A stretch of DNA of 64,000 nt from Rhodococcus qingshengii. Its GTDB lineage: Bacteria; Actinomycetota; Actinomycetes; Mycobacteriales; Mycobacteriaceae. The number at the start of each line of letters is the position of its first letter. The first letter of the stretch is position 1. Shown here piece by piece: positions 36,862 to 47,566 of the stretch. The notes beneath the pieces are model-generated. The model saw only the letters and a list, made by a program, of their open reading frames with translations. It had not been told where the DNA came from and searched no databases. The stretch lies in the NCBI RefSeq assembly GCF_021025955.1, contig NZ_JAJNCL010000001.1, positions 248,001-312,000 of the forward strand. The letters run 5' to 3'. A program made the translations under genes and the position numbers.

Positions 36862-37036
36862 CCGCCCCACCGAAGTCTCAGGTGAACATTCCAGACAGGG
36901 GTGATTCGATATCGCGACTGCTGGGCGGGCATGCGGAGACCAGCCGGTCCGGATGGTTACTCTTAGAGGGTTCCGCTGAGAGCGGGAGCACACCCGCTCG
37001 GGAGGTGCCACTGTAACGCCAGGATTTTCGCTGACG

Positions 37037-37615
37037 ATGACAAATACGAGCGATGAGTTGGACACCGCGGTCGCCGCTGCTGCGCAGGGCGACCGTACAG
37101 CTCTAGCTTTGGTTCTGGAGAACATCCGACCGATGGTGGTGCGCTACTGCCGCGGTCGAGTGGGTGCGGCCGAGCGAGGACACCTGTCCGCTGACGACGT
37201 CGCACAGGAAGTGTGTCTGGCCGTGATGACCGCACTGCCGCGTTATCAAGACCAGGGACGCCCGTTCATGGCCTTTGTGTACGGAATTGCGGCACACAAG
37301 GTTGCGGACGCACATCGAAGTTCCGCCCGTAACAAGTCGGAGCCCGTTTCCGAAGTACCGGATGTAATAGCACTGGATGATGGTCCCGAACAGCGAGCAC
37401 TCGATTCGGAGTCCAGCAGACAGATGCACCAACTGCTCGGCACACTTCCGGAGAAGCATCGAGAAATCTTGATACTTCGCCTGGTGGTCGGGATGTCGGC
37501 CGAGGAAACGGCCGTCGCCGTCGGTAGTACCGCCGGAGCTGTACGAGTCGCTCAGCACAGGGCGATCGCGAAACTGAAAAAAGAAGTAACGAAAGCAGGT
37601 GAGAGCTTTGGCTAG
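37037..37615 (+). CDS. sigD: ECF RNA polymerase sigma factor SigD
   Basis: 192 residues. Region 2: LENIRPMVVRYCRGRVG and DDVAQEVCLAVMTALPRYQDQG then FMAFVYGIAAHKVADAHRS; region 4: LGTLPEKHREILILRLVVGM, AEETAVAVGSTAGAVRVAQHRAI. Followed by an overlapping anti-sigma gene. In M. tuberculosis SigD is tied to late-growth and ribosomal genes. ATG at 37037 has no strong ribosome site. Confidence 0.93.
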   Translation: MTNTSDELDTAVAAAAQGDRTALALVLENIRPMVVRYCRGRVGAAERGHLSADDVAQEVCLAVMTALPRYQDQGRPFMAFVYGIAAHKVADAHRSSARNKSEPVSEVPDVIALDDGPEQRALDSESSRQMHQLLGTLPEKHREILILRLVVGMSAEETAVAVGSTAGAVRVAQHRAIAKLKKEVTKAGESFG

Positions 37616-38537
37616 AGACGAGGGGCGTGACGCTTCGAATCTCGGTGATCTCGCCGACGACGGTACGCCAGTGGACTTGGCTGCGGTTCGGCGTGACGAT
37701 GCGCTGATCGAATCCATTTCGAGTGGTGGACCGGTAGCAACCGATAGCACCGAACAGTACGAACTTGCGTTGATTCTCTCGCAATGGCGTGACGATGTCG
37801 TTGCGACTCCGATGCCCGAGGGTCCGTTGTTGGACGATGTCATCGCTGCGATCACAGCGACGCCGTCCGGCTTCTCCGATCGTCAGCGTTCACGTTCCCG
37901 TTCCCGATTGCGTGTGGTCCGCCCGATCGCCGCCGCCGCAGCTGTGGCAGCAGTGGTCTTCGGTGGCGCCACGGCGATGGCGTACGACGCCCAGCCCGGC
38001 GATGCTCTCTGGGGCGTCAAGCAGGTCGTCTTCACCGACGAGGCAAACTCGACGGTGGCGAAGATCGACACGACGTCCGAGCTGGAAAAGGCCGAACGCT
38101 TGTTGGCTGCCGGAGACATTCCCGCGGCAAAGATGGTGCTGGACAACGCAGCTCACCGTGCCGATGCGGTCAAGGACTCGCAGGACAAGACCGACCTCGT
38201 CGAGCGTTGGGGCAAGTTGATGACGCAGGTCCAGGAGACCACGTCACCCTTGGCGCCGCCCCCGACGAGTGGTCAGCCGGCTGCACCGTCGACTTTGAAC
38301 ACGGCGATTCCTGGCTCCTCGGTCAAGCCGGTCAGCCCACAGGGCCCGGGCGGACCGACGAGTTCGACCAAACCGGATCCGGGAGTACAGCTGCAGTCGC
38401 CGCCCACCTCGGTGTCCTCGGCACCGCCGACCTCGTTGCCGACAACAACCACGACTACAACGACCACCACCACGACAACGACGTCTCTGGCACCTGCCTC
38501 GTCGCCGTCCGGTGATTTCTCGTCACCCCCGCCCTGA
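37599..38537 (+). CDS. rsdA: Anti-sigma-D factor RsdA
   Basis: 312 residues. N-terminal sigma-binding region with a conserved patch (YELALILSQWRDDVVATPMPEGP), one helix at about 109-130 (IAAAAAVAAVVFGGATAMAYDA), a helical outer part (DALWGVKQVVFTDEAN onward) and a Pro/Thr-rich C-terminal tail with a run of Thr residues (TTTTTTTTTTT). GTG at 37599 overlaps sigD by 17 bp; a TTG at 37608 has the AGGTGAG site better placed and may be the true start. Release by proteolysis is known for RsdA in M. tuberculosis. Confidence 0.88.
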   Translation: MRALARDEGRDASNLGDLADDGTPVDLAAVRRDDALIESISSGGPVATDSTEQYELALILSQWRDDVVATPMPEGPLLDDVIAAITATPSGFSDRQRSRSRSRLRVVRPIAAAAAVAAVVFGGATAMAYDAQPGDALWGVKQVVFTDEANSTVAKIDTTSELEKAERLLAAGDIPAAKMVLDNAAHRADAVKDSQDKTDLVERWGKLMTQVQETTSPLAPPPTSGQPAAPSTLNTAIPGSSVKPVSPQGPGGPTSSTKPDPGVQLQSPPTSVSSAPPTSLPTTTTTTTTTTTTTTSLAPASSPSGDFSSPPP

Positions 38538-38588
38538 GATCCCAGGCGTGAGATCCCAGCCCTGATCGGCATCGTTCCTATCTGAGTT

Positions 38589-38636
38589 CATACGAAAGTG
38601 GCCGACAAGCAATTGCTTGTCGGCCACTTTCGTATG
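38589..38636. terminator. 48-bp perfect palindrome between rsdA and the Rv3412-like gene
   Basis: 24-base arms, CATACGAAAGTGGCCGACAAG and its complement, meet without a loop. It lies between two convergent genes and can terminate both. Confidence 0.88.
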
Positions 38637-38653
38637 ACTTGGTGAGGTTTCGC

Positions 38654-39058
38654 TCAGCTGTCGAAACCGTCGCCGTGCATCGCCTCGTTCATCGACGCGT
38701 CGGCGTATCCACGGCAGTAGTCCCACGTGACATATGCCTCAGGCATCGGGTCGTAGGCAGGCTCGTGGGGGCGGACGGTTCCGTCCACGAGCAGCTGCAG
38801 CAGGTTTGCGCGCAGCATGTCCCAGTCGTGGTAGTGATCTTGTTGGCAGTCCTCGCAGCAGACTACGAGACCGCGGATACCGCGGTGAGCGAGGAGTGCC
38901 TCGTATACAGCGAGGTCAGCGAGATCCTCCTCGACCGCTTGGCGTTCGTGGGGGTCGAGTGGTTGGCCCGGCTCGATGGCATCGAGAGCCGCGGAGGGGT
39001 CAGCTGGGTCGCCGGCGAAGGGATCTGGCGGCAGACCGGGGGGCAGTTGATCACGCAC
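38654..39058 (-). CDS. Hypothetical protein, DUF5319 (Rv3412-like)
   Basis: 134 residues, acidic. Cys-His motifs VVCCEDCQQDHYHDWDMLRANLLQLL suggest a metal site (Cys-Cys-x2-Cys and His residues); CRGYADASMNEA is near the C-terminus. No signal peptide. Rv3412 holds the same place in M. tuberculosis. Role unknown. The first codon at 39058 lies 243 bp from the divergent guaB2. Confidence 0.88.
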   Translation of the reverse strand: MRDQLPPGLPPDPFAGDPADPSAALDAIEPGQPLDPHERQAVEEDLADLAVYEALLAHRGIRGLVVCCEDCQQDHYHDWDMLRANLLQLLVDGTVRPHEPAYDPMPEAYVTWDYCRGYADASMNEAMHGDGFDS

Positions 39059-39145
39059 AGCACCACGGTACGCAGGTCAGGGGGGTCAGCGCCACTTGTT
39101 ACGCGTACCCGCAGCGTGGGTGGGATGGTTCGGACCTTTGAGTGA

Positions 39146-40825
<1,680 letters not shown>

Positions 40826-40852
40826 CAACCAGTACACGAGAAAGGGGCGCGC

Positions 40853-41992
40853 GTGCGCGACCTCGTTGAGATTGGCATGGGTCGAACGGCCCGACGTACC
40901 TACGAGTTGGACGATGTGAACATCGTTCCCTCCCGGCGAACCCGTTCGTCGAAGGAGGTGTCGACTGCTTGGCAGCTCGACGCTTACAGGTTCGACATTC
41001 CAGTCCTCGCACATCCCACCGACGCGTTGGTCTCGCCGACCTTCGCGATCGAGCTGGGTAAGCGCGGCGGCCTCGGTGTCATCAACGGTGAAGGCCTGTG
41101 GGGCCGTCACCCCGATGTCGAGGAGAAGCTCCGGCGTCTCGTCGAGATCGCCGAGAAGGACGGTGGGGTCGACGCGGCCATCCGCTACTTGCAGGAGCTG
41201 CACGCGGCACCGCTGCAGGCGGGCCTTCTGGCTGCTGCGGTGGCGCAGGTCCGTGATTCGGGGGTCACCACTGCCGTTCGGGTCAGCCCGCAGAATGCGC
41301 GCGCACTGACGCCCGAGCTGATCAAGGCGGGAATCGACCTCCTGGTCGTCCACGGCACGATCATCTCGGCCGAGCACGTCGTGCACACCGAGCAGGAACC
41401 GCTCAACCTCAAGACGTTCATCTCGGAACTCGACGTTCCGGTTGTCGCGGGTGGGGTCAGTGACCACCGCACCGCGCTGCACCTGATGCGTACCGGCGCT
41501 GCCGGTGTCATCGTCGGGTACGGCTCCACCGAGGGTGCAACCACCACCGGTGAGGTATTGGGTATCGGTGTTCCGATGGCCACGGCCATTGCCGACGCTG
41601 CAGCAGCCAGGCGCGACTACCTCGACGAGACGGGTGGACGCTACGTCCACGTCATCGCCGACGGTGACATCGCAACTTCGGGTGATCTGGCGAAGGCCAT
41701 CGCCTGCGGTGCCGACGCTGCCGTTCTGGGCACGCCGCTGGCCGTGTCCGCCGAGGCTCCGGGTGGCGGCTGGTACTGGCCGTCCGCTGCGGCTCATCCT
41801 TCGGTTCCGCGTGGAGCGCTTCTTCCGGTTTCCTACGGTGAGCGCCCGAGTCTGGACCAGGTCCTGAGCGGTCCGTCGGATGATCCGTACGGTTCGCTGA
41901 ACTTCGTCGGTGGCCTCCGTCGGTCGATGGCCAAGGCGGGGTACTCCGACCTCAAGGAGTTCCAGAAGGTCGGGCTGACGGTCCGCGCGTAG
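40853..41992 (+). CDS. guaB3: GuaB3 IMP-dehydrogenase family protein
   Basis: 379-residue paralogue of IMPDH, 27 bp downstream of guaB2 and presumably in the same transcript. TIM-barrel fold without CBS domains; VEIGMGRTARRTYELDDVNIVPSRRTRSSKEV opens it. At the place of the catalytic GSICTTR loop it has VIVGYGSTEGATTTGEVLG, so the essential Cys is missing and IMPDH activity is not expected; in M. tuberculosis only GuaB2 is active. Conserved linkage suggests a role in purine metabolism that is still unclear. GTG at 40853 with AAAGGGG upstream. Confidence 0.93.
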   Translation: MRDLVEIGMGRTARRTYELDDVNIVPSRRTRSSKEVSTAWQLDAYRFDIPVLAHPTDALVSPTFAIELGKRGGLGVINGEGLWGRHPDVEEKLRRLVEIAEKDGGVDAAIRYLQELHAAPLQAGLLAAAVAQVRDSGVTTAVRVSPQNARALTPELIKAGIDLLVVHGTIISAEHVVHTEQEPLNLKTFISELDVPVVAGGVSDHRTALHLMRTGAAGVIVGYGSTEGATTTGEVLGIGVPMATAIADAAAARRDYLDETGGRYVHVIADGDIATSGDLAKAIACGADAAVLGTPLAVSAEAPGGGWYWPSAAAHPSVPRGALLPVSYGERPSLDQVLSGPSDDPYGSLNFVGGLRRSMAKAGYSDLKEFQKVGLTVRA

Positions 41993-42003
41993 TTTGTACC
42001 TTT

Positions 42004-42038
42004 CTGTGGCCCCGGTTCTTCGTGAACCGGGGCCACAG
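42004..42038 (+). terminator. Terminator after guaB3
   Basis: 15-base arms, CTGTGGCCCCGGTTC and GAACCGGGGCCACAG, with a 5-base loop, 11 bp after the guaB3 stop. Ends the guaB2-guaB3 transcript. Confidence 0.85.
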
Positions 42039-42093
42039 TTCGTTGTGCAGCACTTTCTTCCGTTCCTGATACTTACGGTTACGCTTATGGGGC

Positions 42094-42117
42094 CCCTTGT
42101 GGTGGTAGTCACAAGGG
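42094..42117. promoter_or_regulatory. Inverted repeat upstream of the choD-like gene
   Basis: CCCTTGTG, eight bases, CACAAGGG: perfect arms 49 bp before the start codon, where a repressor could sit. It is not the KstR sterol operator type. Alternatively part of the guaB3 end region. Which protein binds it is unknown. Confidence 0.55.
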
Positions 42118-42165
42118 ATAGGTGCATACTGGCGGGTAACTACGGTTCACGGTGGAGGTGTCCTG

Positions 42166-43920
42166 ATGGGCAAGCAACGGGCAACGGACTACGACGTACT
42201 GATCGTCGGATCCGGGTTCGGCGGAAGCGTGAGCGCGCTTCGTCTCGTGGAGAAGGGCTACAAGGTCGGCGTCATCGAAGCCGGCCGACGGTATGCCGAC
42301 GAAGATTTCGCGAAGACCAGTTGGGATCTCAAGAAGTTCCTCTGGGCTCCGAAGCTGGGTTGCTTCGGCATTCAGCGCGTGCACCTGTTGCGCGACTGCC
42401 TCATTCTCGCGGGAGCAGGCGTCGGCGGCGGGTCTCTGAACTACGCGAACACGCTTTACCAGCCTCCGGAGCCGTTCTTCCAGGACAAGCAGTGGGCGCA
42501 CATCACCGACTGGCGCAGTGAACTCACGCCGTACTACGAGCAGGCTCAGAAGATGCTCGGCGTCGTCCAGAATCCGCACATGACGCCCGCTGACGAGATC
42601 ATGAAGTCCGTCGCCGATGACATGGGTGTAGGCGACACGTTCATCCAGACGCCCGTCGGCGTCTACTTCGGTGAGCCGGGTAAGAAGGCGAAGGACCCGT
42701 ACTTCGGCGGCGTCGGACCCGAGCGCACCGGTTGCATCGAGTGCGGCGAGTGCATGACAGGCTGCCGTCACGGAGCGAAGAACACTCTGCTCAAGAACTA
42801 TCTGGGCCTTGCCGAGACAGCCGGCGCCGAGATCATTCCGATGACCACCGTGTCCGGGCTTCGTGAGGCTCGCGACGGTTCGTGGGACGTGTTCACCGAG
42901 CGAACCGGTGCATTCGGACGAAAGAACCGCCGCACCTACACGGCTGCGAACGTCATTCTCGCGGCCGGAACGTGGGGCACTCAGCATCTGCTCTTCGACA
43001 TGAAGGACACCGGAGCGCTGCCCAAGCTCTCCGACAAGCTCGGCGAGCTGACTCGAACGAACTCCGAATCCATTGTCGGCGCAGGCAAGTACAAGGTCGA
43101 TCCCGCACTCGACCTGACCCGCGGAGTGGCGATCACGTCGTCGTTCCACCCGAGCAGTGACACCCACATCGAGCCGGTCCGCTACGGCAAGGGATCCAAC
43201 GCGATGGGCCTGTTGCAGACCTTGATGACGGACGGCGGCGGCAAGACGCCGCGATGGATCAAGTTCCTCGGTGTGGTCGCGAGGAATCCGTACCAGATGT
43301 TGCGCATGTTGACGGTCAAGGACTGGAGCGAGCGCACGATCATCGCGTTGGTCATGCAGAACCTCGACAACTCCATCACCACGTACACGAAGAAGGGCTT
43401 GTTCGGTCGACGCAAGGTCACCAGCAAGCAGGGCCACGGTCAGCCGAACCCGACGTGGATTCCGGAGGGCAACGAGGCGACGCGTCGAGTTGCCGCGAAG
43501 ATCGACGGCGTCGCAGGCGGTACGTGGGGCGAGATCTTCAACGTTCCGCTGACGGCGCACTTCCTCGGCGGTTGCGCTATCGCGTCGGATTCCGATCACG
43601 GGGTGATCGATCCCTACCACCGCGTCTACGGCTACCCGACGCTCAGCGTCGTCGACGGCGCAGCGGTCTCGGCCAATCTCGGCGTGAATCCGTCGCTGAC
43701 CATTGCCGCTCAGGCCGAGCGCTCGGCCTCGCTGTGGCCGAACAAGGGGGAGACGGACTTGCGTCCCGCCCAGGGCAGCGGCTACGAGCGTTTGGCTCCG
43801 ATCGCACCCAAGTCGCCCGTGGTGCCGGCGTCGGCTCCGGCCGCGCTGGTTCTGCCGATCGTGAAGATCACCGGCGGCAAGACGGCTACCACAGTTCCGG
43901 TGGAGCCTGCAGCCGGATAG
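42166..43920 (+). CDS. choD: GMC-family flavin oxidoreductase, ChoD-like
   Basis: 584 residues. FAD motif DVLIVGSGFGGSVSALRL at the N-terminus; GAGVGGGSLNYAN; GMC C-terminal HFLGGCAIASDSDHG and NLGVNPSLTIAAQAE. A ferredoxin-like cluster of four Cys (C190, C193, C196, C200 in GCIECGECMTGC) sits before the substrate-domain, conserved in actinobacterial ChoD. No signal peptide, unlike secreted cholesterol oxidases, so the activity on cholesterol is doubtful; the symbol follows Rv3409c, which holds the same place. Strong GGAGG site before ATG at 42166. Confidence 0.88.
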   Translation: MGKQRATDYDVLIVGSGFGGSVSALRLVEKGYKVGVIEAGRRYADEDFAKTSWDLKKFLWAPKLGCFGIQRVHLLRDCLILAGAGVGGGSLNYANTLYQPPEPFFQDKQWAHITDWRSELTPYYEQAQKMLGVVQNPHMTPADEIMKSVADDMGVGDTFIQTPVGVYFGEPGKKAKDPYFGGVGPERTGCIECGECMTGCRHGAKNTLLKNYLGLAETAGAEIIPMTTVSGLREARDGSWDVFTERTGAFGRKNRRTYTAANVILAAGTWGTQHLLFDMKDTGALPKLSDKLGELTRTNSESIVGAGKYKVDPALDLTRGVAITSSFHPSSDTHIEPVRYGKGSNAMGLLQTLMTDGGGKTPRWIKFLGVVARNPYQMLRMLTVKDWSERTIIALVMQNLDNSITTYTKKGLFGRRKVTSKQGHGQPNPTWIPEGNEATRRVAAKIDGVAGGTWGEIFNVPLTAHFLGGCAIASDSDHGVIDPYHRVYGYPTLSVVDGAAVSANLGVNPSLTIAAQAERSASLWPNKGETDLRPAQGSGYERLAPIAPKSPVVPASAPAALVLPIVKITGGKTATTVPVEPAAG

Positions 43921-43934
43921 TTCACCGAGAACGG

Positions 43935-43976
43935 AAAAGGGGCGTGTCGTCGAAGATTCGACGGCACGCCCCTTTT
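43935..43976. terminator. Terminator after the choD-like gene
   Basis: 20-base arms with one G.U pair (AAAAGGGGCGTGTCGTCGAA and TTCGACGGCACGCCCCTTTT), 2-base loop. Symmetric with AAAA and TTTT ends, so it can serve both choD and the convergent Ig-repeat gene. Confidence 0.88.
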
Positions 43977-43990
43977 GCAGTCTCAGATCG

Positions 43991-45748
43991 TCAGCCTCCT
44001 AGCGACCCGAACAGGGTGCCGAGGTCGAGGCTGCCGTTTCCGCCGCCGGGTCCGCCGTCCGTATCACCGGGGACGGTCAGGGTCTGCGGCGCGGATGCGG
44101 AGGACGTGTAGCCCGATGCGCCCACGAATTCGGCGGTGACACTGTAGGTCCCGGAGTTGTAGAACGTCGCCGGTACCGTTGCGACACCGTTGACCACGTC
44201 GACCGGTCCGCCGATGAGGGTGTCACCGACCTTGAACTGGACCTTGCCCGTGGCGCCGGACGGATCGACCGTTGCCTTGAGCGTCACGGGGGTGTTCTTC
44301 TGAACAGTTCCGACGGCGTCGAGAACCGTGGTCGTCTCGACGTCGGCCGGAGCCGGAGTCGTCACACTGACCGGGAATGCCGGGGCAGCGGACGGCGCGA
44401 ATCCGGGTGAGCCCGTGAACTTCGCGACAACCTTGTGCGTTCCGGTCGAGGTGAAGGTGTACGGAGCGATGGCAACTCCGTCGGTTCCGACCGTGCCACT
44501 GACCGTTTCGGTGCCGTCGACGATGAAGTCGACGGTCCCGCCGGTACCCTGCGGATCGACCTTGGCCGTGAGGTTGACGTCCTGACCGACCTTCGCGGTC
44601 GACGGCGAAACCGTTGTGGTAGTGGTCACGGCGTCAGGCGGTGCATCGGTCGTGACGGTCACGATCTTGGCCGACGTCGACGTCGACGCCAGGAACCCGG
44701 GGGCTCCGCTGTAGCTCGCGGTGATGGAGTGCGGTCCGTCCTCGGTGAAGGTCGGGGAGATGCTGGCCGACCCTCCGGTTACCGGCACCGCGTCCTCGAG
44801 TGGATTGTCGCCGTCGAAGAACTGGACGGTTCCGCCGGTTGCGCCGCCACTGATGTTGGCTGACAGCGTGACCGGCGTTCCGTTCTTGGCGTTGGCCGGT
44901 CCGACGACCGTCGTGGTGGTTGCCTTGTCCGCCTCGATGATTCGCGTGGTGGCGAGGGGGCCTGCGCCGCTGTTGAGCGGGCCGTTTTCGGCGTCACGCG
45001 GGGTGCACCGCGTGGGCGCCCAGGCGGTGATGACCAGGGTGGCCTTGGGGAGGAACGTGAGGAAGTTGCGATCGTTGTTCCACGCTCCTGCGCTACCGCC
45101 GGTGCGTACCTTCATGGCTACCTCGCCCGAGTCGCCGGCCTTGAGAACTGCCTTGACCTGGGGGAGCTGGAACTGGGTGTATCCGTCGGCATTGTTGGAG
45201 CCGTCGACGTTCTTTCCGGTTGCCTTGACGACGATTCCGCCCTCGGAGCTGGTGCTGGAACTCGGGCTGTTTCCGATGACCTGGTTGTTTCCGGAGAGTC
45301 GCAGAATCGTCCCGTTGGGATCGACGTTGCCGTTCTCGTTGACGCGCAGGATGTTCGGCGCGACACCGCTGAGCCCTGCCGAAGTTCCGGGAACGATGGT
45401 GGCTTCCACCAAGGTGGCGTTCGCAGGAACGTCGACGTCGACCTTGATACGGGAGACGTTCTGGACGGTCGCCCCCGAAGCGGAGCCGGGAAAGGCGATG
45501 GGACCAGGTTGGATGGTGACCTCGAAGGTTTCACCGGCTCCGATGGATTCCGGTGCGTCGACGATGACCGAGCCGGACTGTGACTGCGTGGTCGGACCGG
45601 CGACAGCGGACGGGGTTGCCAGGCAACTCGTTCCGAAGGTTGTTGTCACCGGGGTCGCTGATGCGGGGATTCCCGCGAGGATGACGCCACTGGCGAGTGC
45701 CGTGGCGGCGATCGGCGCCGCGATGCGACGTCTGGAGTACACGAACAT
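43991..45748 (-). CDS. Secreted Ig-like repeat protein (3 repeats)
   Basis: 585 residues. ATG at 45748 has TCAGGAGAA upstream; the longer frame to 45784 was not used. A Sec signal (residues ~1-33, SRRRIAAPIAATALASGVIL, ending ASATP) precedes a ~240-residue beta-rich domain with two Cys (TSCLATPS, TRCTPRD). Then three repeats of bacterial Ig (Big_3_5) type, each starting TTTTV and containing a Gly-Thr-Val-x-Phe strand (GGTVQFFDGD, GGTVDFIVDG, GKVQFKVGD), a linker and the tail GNGSLDLGTLFGSLGG. No LPXTG or membrane helix. Likely a cell-surface protein. Confidence 0.85.
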   Translation of the reverse strand: MFVYSRRRIAAPIAATALASGVILAGIPASATPVTTTFGTSCLATPSAVAGPTTQSQSGSVIVDAPESIGAGETFEVTIQPGPIAFPGSASGATVQNVSRIKVDVDVPANATLVEATIVPGTSAGLSGVAPNILRVNENGNVDPNGTILRLSGNNQVIGNSPSSSTSSEGGIVVKATGKNVDGSNNADGYTQFQLPQVKAVLKAGDSGEVAMKVRTGGSAGAWNNDRNFLTFLPKATLVITAWAPTRCTPRDAENGPLNSGAGPLATTRIIEADKATTTTVVGPANAKNGTPVTLSANISGGATGGTVQFFDGDNPLEDAVPVTGGSASISPTFTEDGPHSITASYSGAPGFLASTSTSAKIVTVTTDAPPDAVTTTTTVSPSTAKVGQDVNLTAKVDPQGTGGTVDFIVDGTETVSGTVGTDGVAIAPYTFTSTGTHKVVAKFTGSPGFAPSAAPAFPVSVTTPAPADVETTTVLDAVGTVQKNTPVTLKATVDPSGATGKVQFKVGDTLIGGPVDVVNGVATVPATFYNSGTYSVTAEFVGASGYTSSASAPQTLTVPGDTDGGPGGGNGSLDLGTLFGSLGG

Positions 45749-45799
45749 GGATTCTCCTGAGCTGGGTACGGGAGTGGTGTCCAAAGCTGATGTGGGGTA

Positions 45800-47566
45800 C
45801 TAGCTTCCGAAGAGCGGGATGAGGCCGCCGAGTGAACCGGTGTCCACGCTTCCGGTGCCGCCGTCGGTCGGTGTGGTGCCGACCTGCACGACCGTCGGGC
45901 CGGAGACGGAGTTCTTCCAACCGGCGTCGCCGACGAAGTTGGCAGTGAGGCCGAACGTTCCCTCGTCGTCGAAGGTGTGCGTGAGCGTCGCGACTCCGTT
46001 GACGACGGCAACGGGTGCGCCGATGGGCGTCGAGCCGGACTTGAACTGGATCATTCCGTTTGCTGTCCCGGGTGCAACGGTGGCCTTGAGCTGCAATGCC
46101 TTTCCAACCTGAGCCGCGCCGCTGACGGTCAGGGACGTCGTGGTGTCGGCGCGAGCGGGTTCGGGATCGGTCACGTTCACCGTGAACGACGTGGACGTGG
46201 AGCCGATGAATCCGTTTCCGCCGGAGAACTCTGCCGTCACGGCTGCAGCGCCCGCTGATGCGAAGGTGTGCGGGAGGATCGCGACGCCGTCACCCGTGCC
46301 GACCGGTGCGGTACCGACCTCGGCGCCGTCGACCTTGAACGTCACGGTTCCGCTGCTCGGGATGGGGGAGACGGTGGCCGAGAGGTTGGTCGGTTCACCG
46401 ACAACAGCGGTGAGTGGTTCGACAACTGTGGTCGTGGTTCCCCAGTCGGGATCGCTGACGTCGAGTTGGGTTGCGGTGGAGACGGAATCGCCGTAGCCGG
46501 CCTCGCCGGTGAACACTGCGGTGAAGCTGTGGGTGCCCGAAGCGTCGTAGCTGCGGGTCAGGGAAGCCGTTCCGTTGACAACAGCGACCGGTGCGCCGAG
46601 GTTGGTGTCGCCGTCTTTGAACTGCACCGTGCCCATGGCGTTTGCCGGTGTGACGACAGCGCTCACGGTGATGTTGTCACCTACCAGCGCGGCGTTCGGG
46701 GCCGAGATCGTGGTGGTGGTGTCCGCGGAGACGTCGACGGTCTGGACTCCGGAGGTCGAGCTGTGGAATCCCGGACCGGCGTTGTACGCAGCGGTGATGT
46801 CGTGGGCGCCGACGCTGTCGAAGGTGTGGGAGAGAGTGGCGCTACCGCCCGAGACCGGGACCGGTGACCCGATGTCGTTGCCGCCGTCCTTGAACTGGAC
46901 GGTGCCCGTCGCGTCGGACGGCGCAACTGTCGCGGTCAGGTCGACCGGTGTGCCGACCTTCGCCGTTGCCGGAGCAACCAGTGTGGTTCCGGTGGTGACA
47001 GACGGGTCGACTACCTGGACGTTGACGTTGATCGGGTTGAGGCCCTGCTGTGTGCTGAAGGCGTTGACGTCGAAGAGCATGCCGCTGTCGTACGTCCCGA
47101 ATGCTGTGCCGACAGGGACCGTGTAGGTCGCTTCCAGCGTGACGGGTTGGTTCTTCTTGACGACGAATCCACCGACCAGGAAGGTGCAGCCGCTCGAGCA
47201 CTTCGCGGAGACTCCGCCATCTGATTCGTTGCTGATCGTGGCCCGCGTGGTCACACCCAGGTAGGTGGCCTTCGCGCTGCCCGGCACGAGGACGAATCCA
47301 GCAGGCGGGATGTCACGGATCTTCGCGATCGAACGTTCGATGCCGCTTTCGTTGTGCTTGATCTCGGTCTTGTATGTGACCGTGTCGCCTGGGTGAACTG
47401 CCGCGTTCCCGATGACGCTCTTCGTGAAGATCAGGTTGTCGGTCGTGCCGGTGAAGCTGGTCGGCGGGGCTTCGTCAGCAGTGGCCGGCGTGCCGAGGAC
47501 TAGAAGTCCGGCGGCAGCCGTCACAGCCGCGACAGGTATGGCGAGTCGTCGTATGAATCGACGCAC
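45800..47566 (-). CDS. Secreted Ig-like repeat protein (4 repeats)
   Basis: 588 residues, a paralogue of the gene downstream in architecture. Signal peptide (RRLAIPVAAVTAAAGLLVLGTPATA), then a domain of DUF11/CARDB look (FTKSVIGNAAVHPGDTVTYKTEI) with two Cys (AKCSSGCTF), then four Ig-like repeats with the strand GTVQFKDG or related (ATGTVQFKDGGN, MGTVQFKDGDTN, SGTVTFKVDGAE, NGMIQFKSGST), ending GTGSVDTGSLGGLIPLFGS. Starts at ATG 47566, 51 bp upstream of the other gene's start region, so the two may be cotranscribed. Function likely adhesion or envelope structure. Confidence 0.85.
   Translation of the reverse strand: MRRFIRRLAIPVAAVTAAAGLLVLGTPATADEAPPTSFTGTTDNLIFTKSVIGNAAVHPGDTVTYKTEIKHNESGIERSIAKIRDIPPAGFVLVPGSAKATYLGVTTRATISNESDGGVSAKCSSGCTFLVGGFVVKKNQPVTLEATYTVPVGTAFGTYDSGMLFDVNAFSTQQGLNPINVNVQVVDPSVTTGTTLVAPATAKVGTPVDLTATVAPSDATGTVQFKDGGNDIGSPVPVSGGSATLSHTFDSVGAHDITAAYNAGPGFHSSTSGVQTVDVSADTTTTISAPNAALVGDNITVSAVVTPANAMGTVQFKDGDTNLGAPVAVVNGTASLTRSYDASGTHSFTAVFTGEAGYGDSVSTATQLDVSDPDWGTTTTVVEPLTAVVGEPTNLSATVSPIPSSGTVTFKVDGAEVGTAPVGTGDGVAILPHTFASAGAAAVTAEFSGGNGFIGSTSTSFTVNVTDPEPARADTTTSLTVSGAAQVGKALQLKATVAPGTANGMIQFKSGSTPIGAPVAVVNGVATLTHTFDDEGTFGLTANFVGDAGWKNSVSGPTVVQVGTTPTDGGTGSVDTGSLGGLIPLFGS

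Noticed and set aside
38589..38636. 48-bp palindrome as a mobile-element end or recombination site
   Set aside because: Between two convergent gene ends with stem-loop design; a terminator explains it.
42039..42165. KstR sterol-regulon operator before the choD-like gene
   Set aside because: No TnnAACnnGTTnnA-type palindrome; only the unrelated CCCTTGTG repeat.
42109..43620. 503-codon minus-strand ORF opposite the choD-like gene
   Set aside because: Shadow; no domain and no ribosome site.
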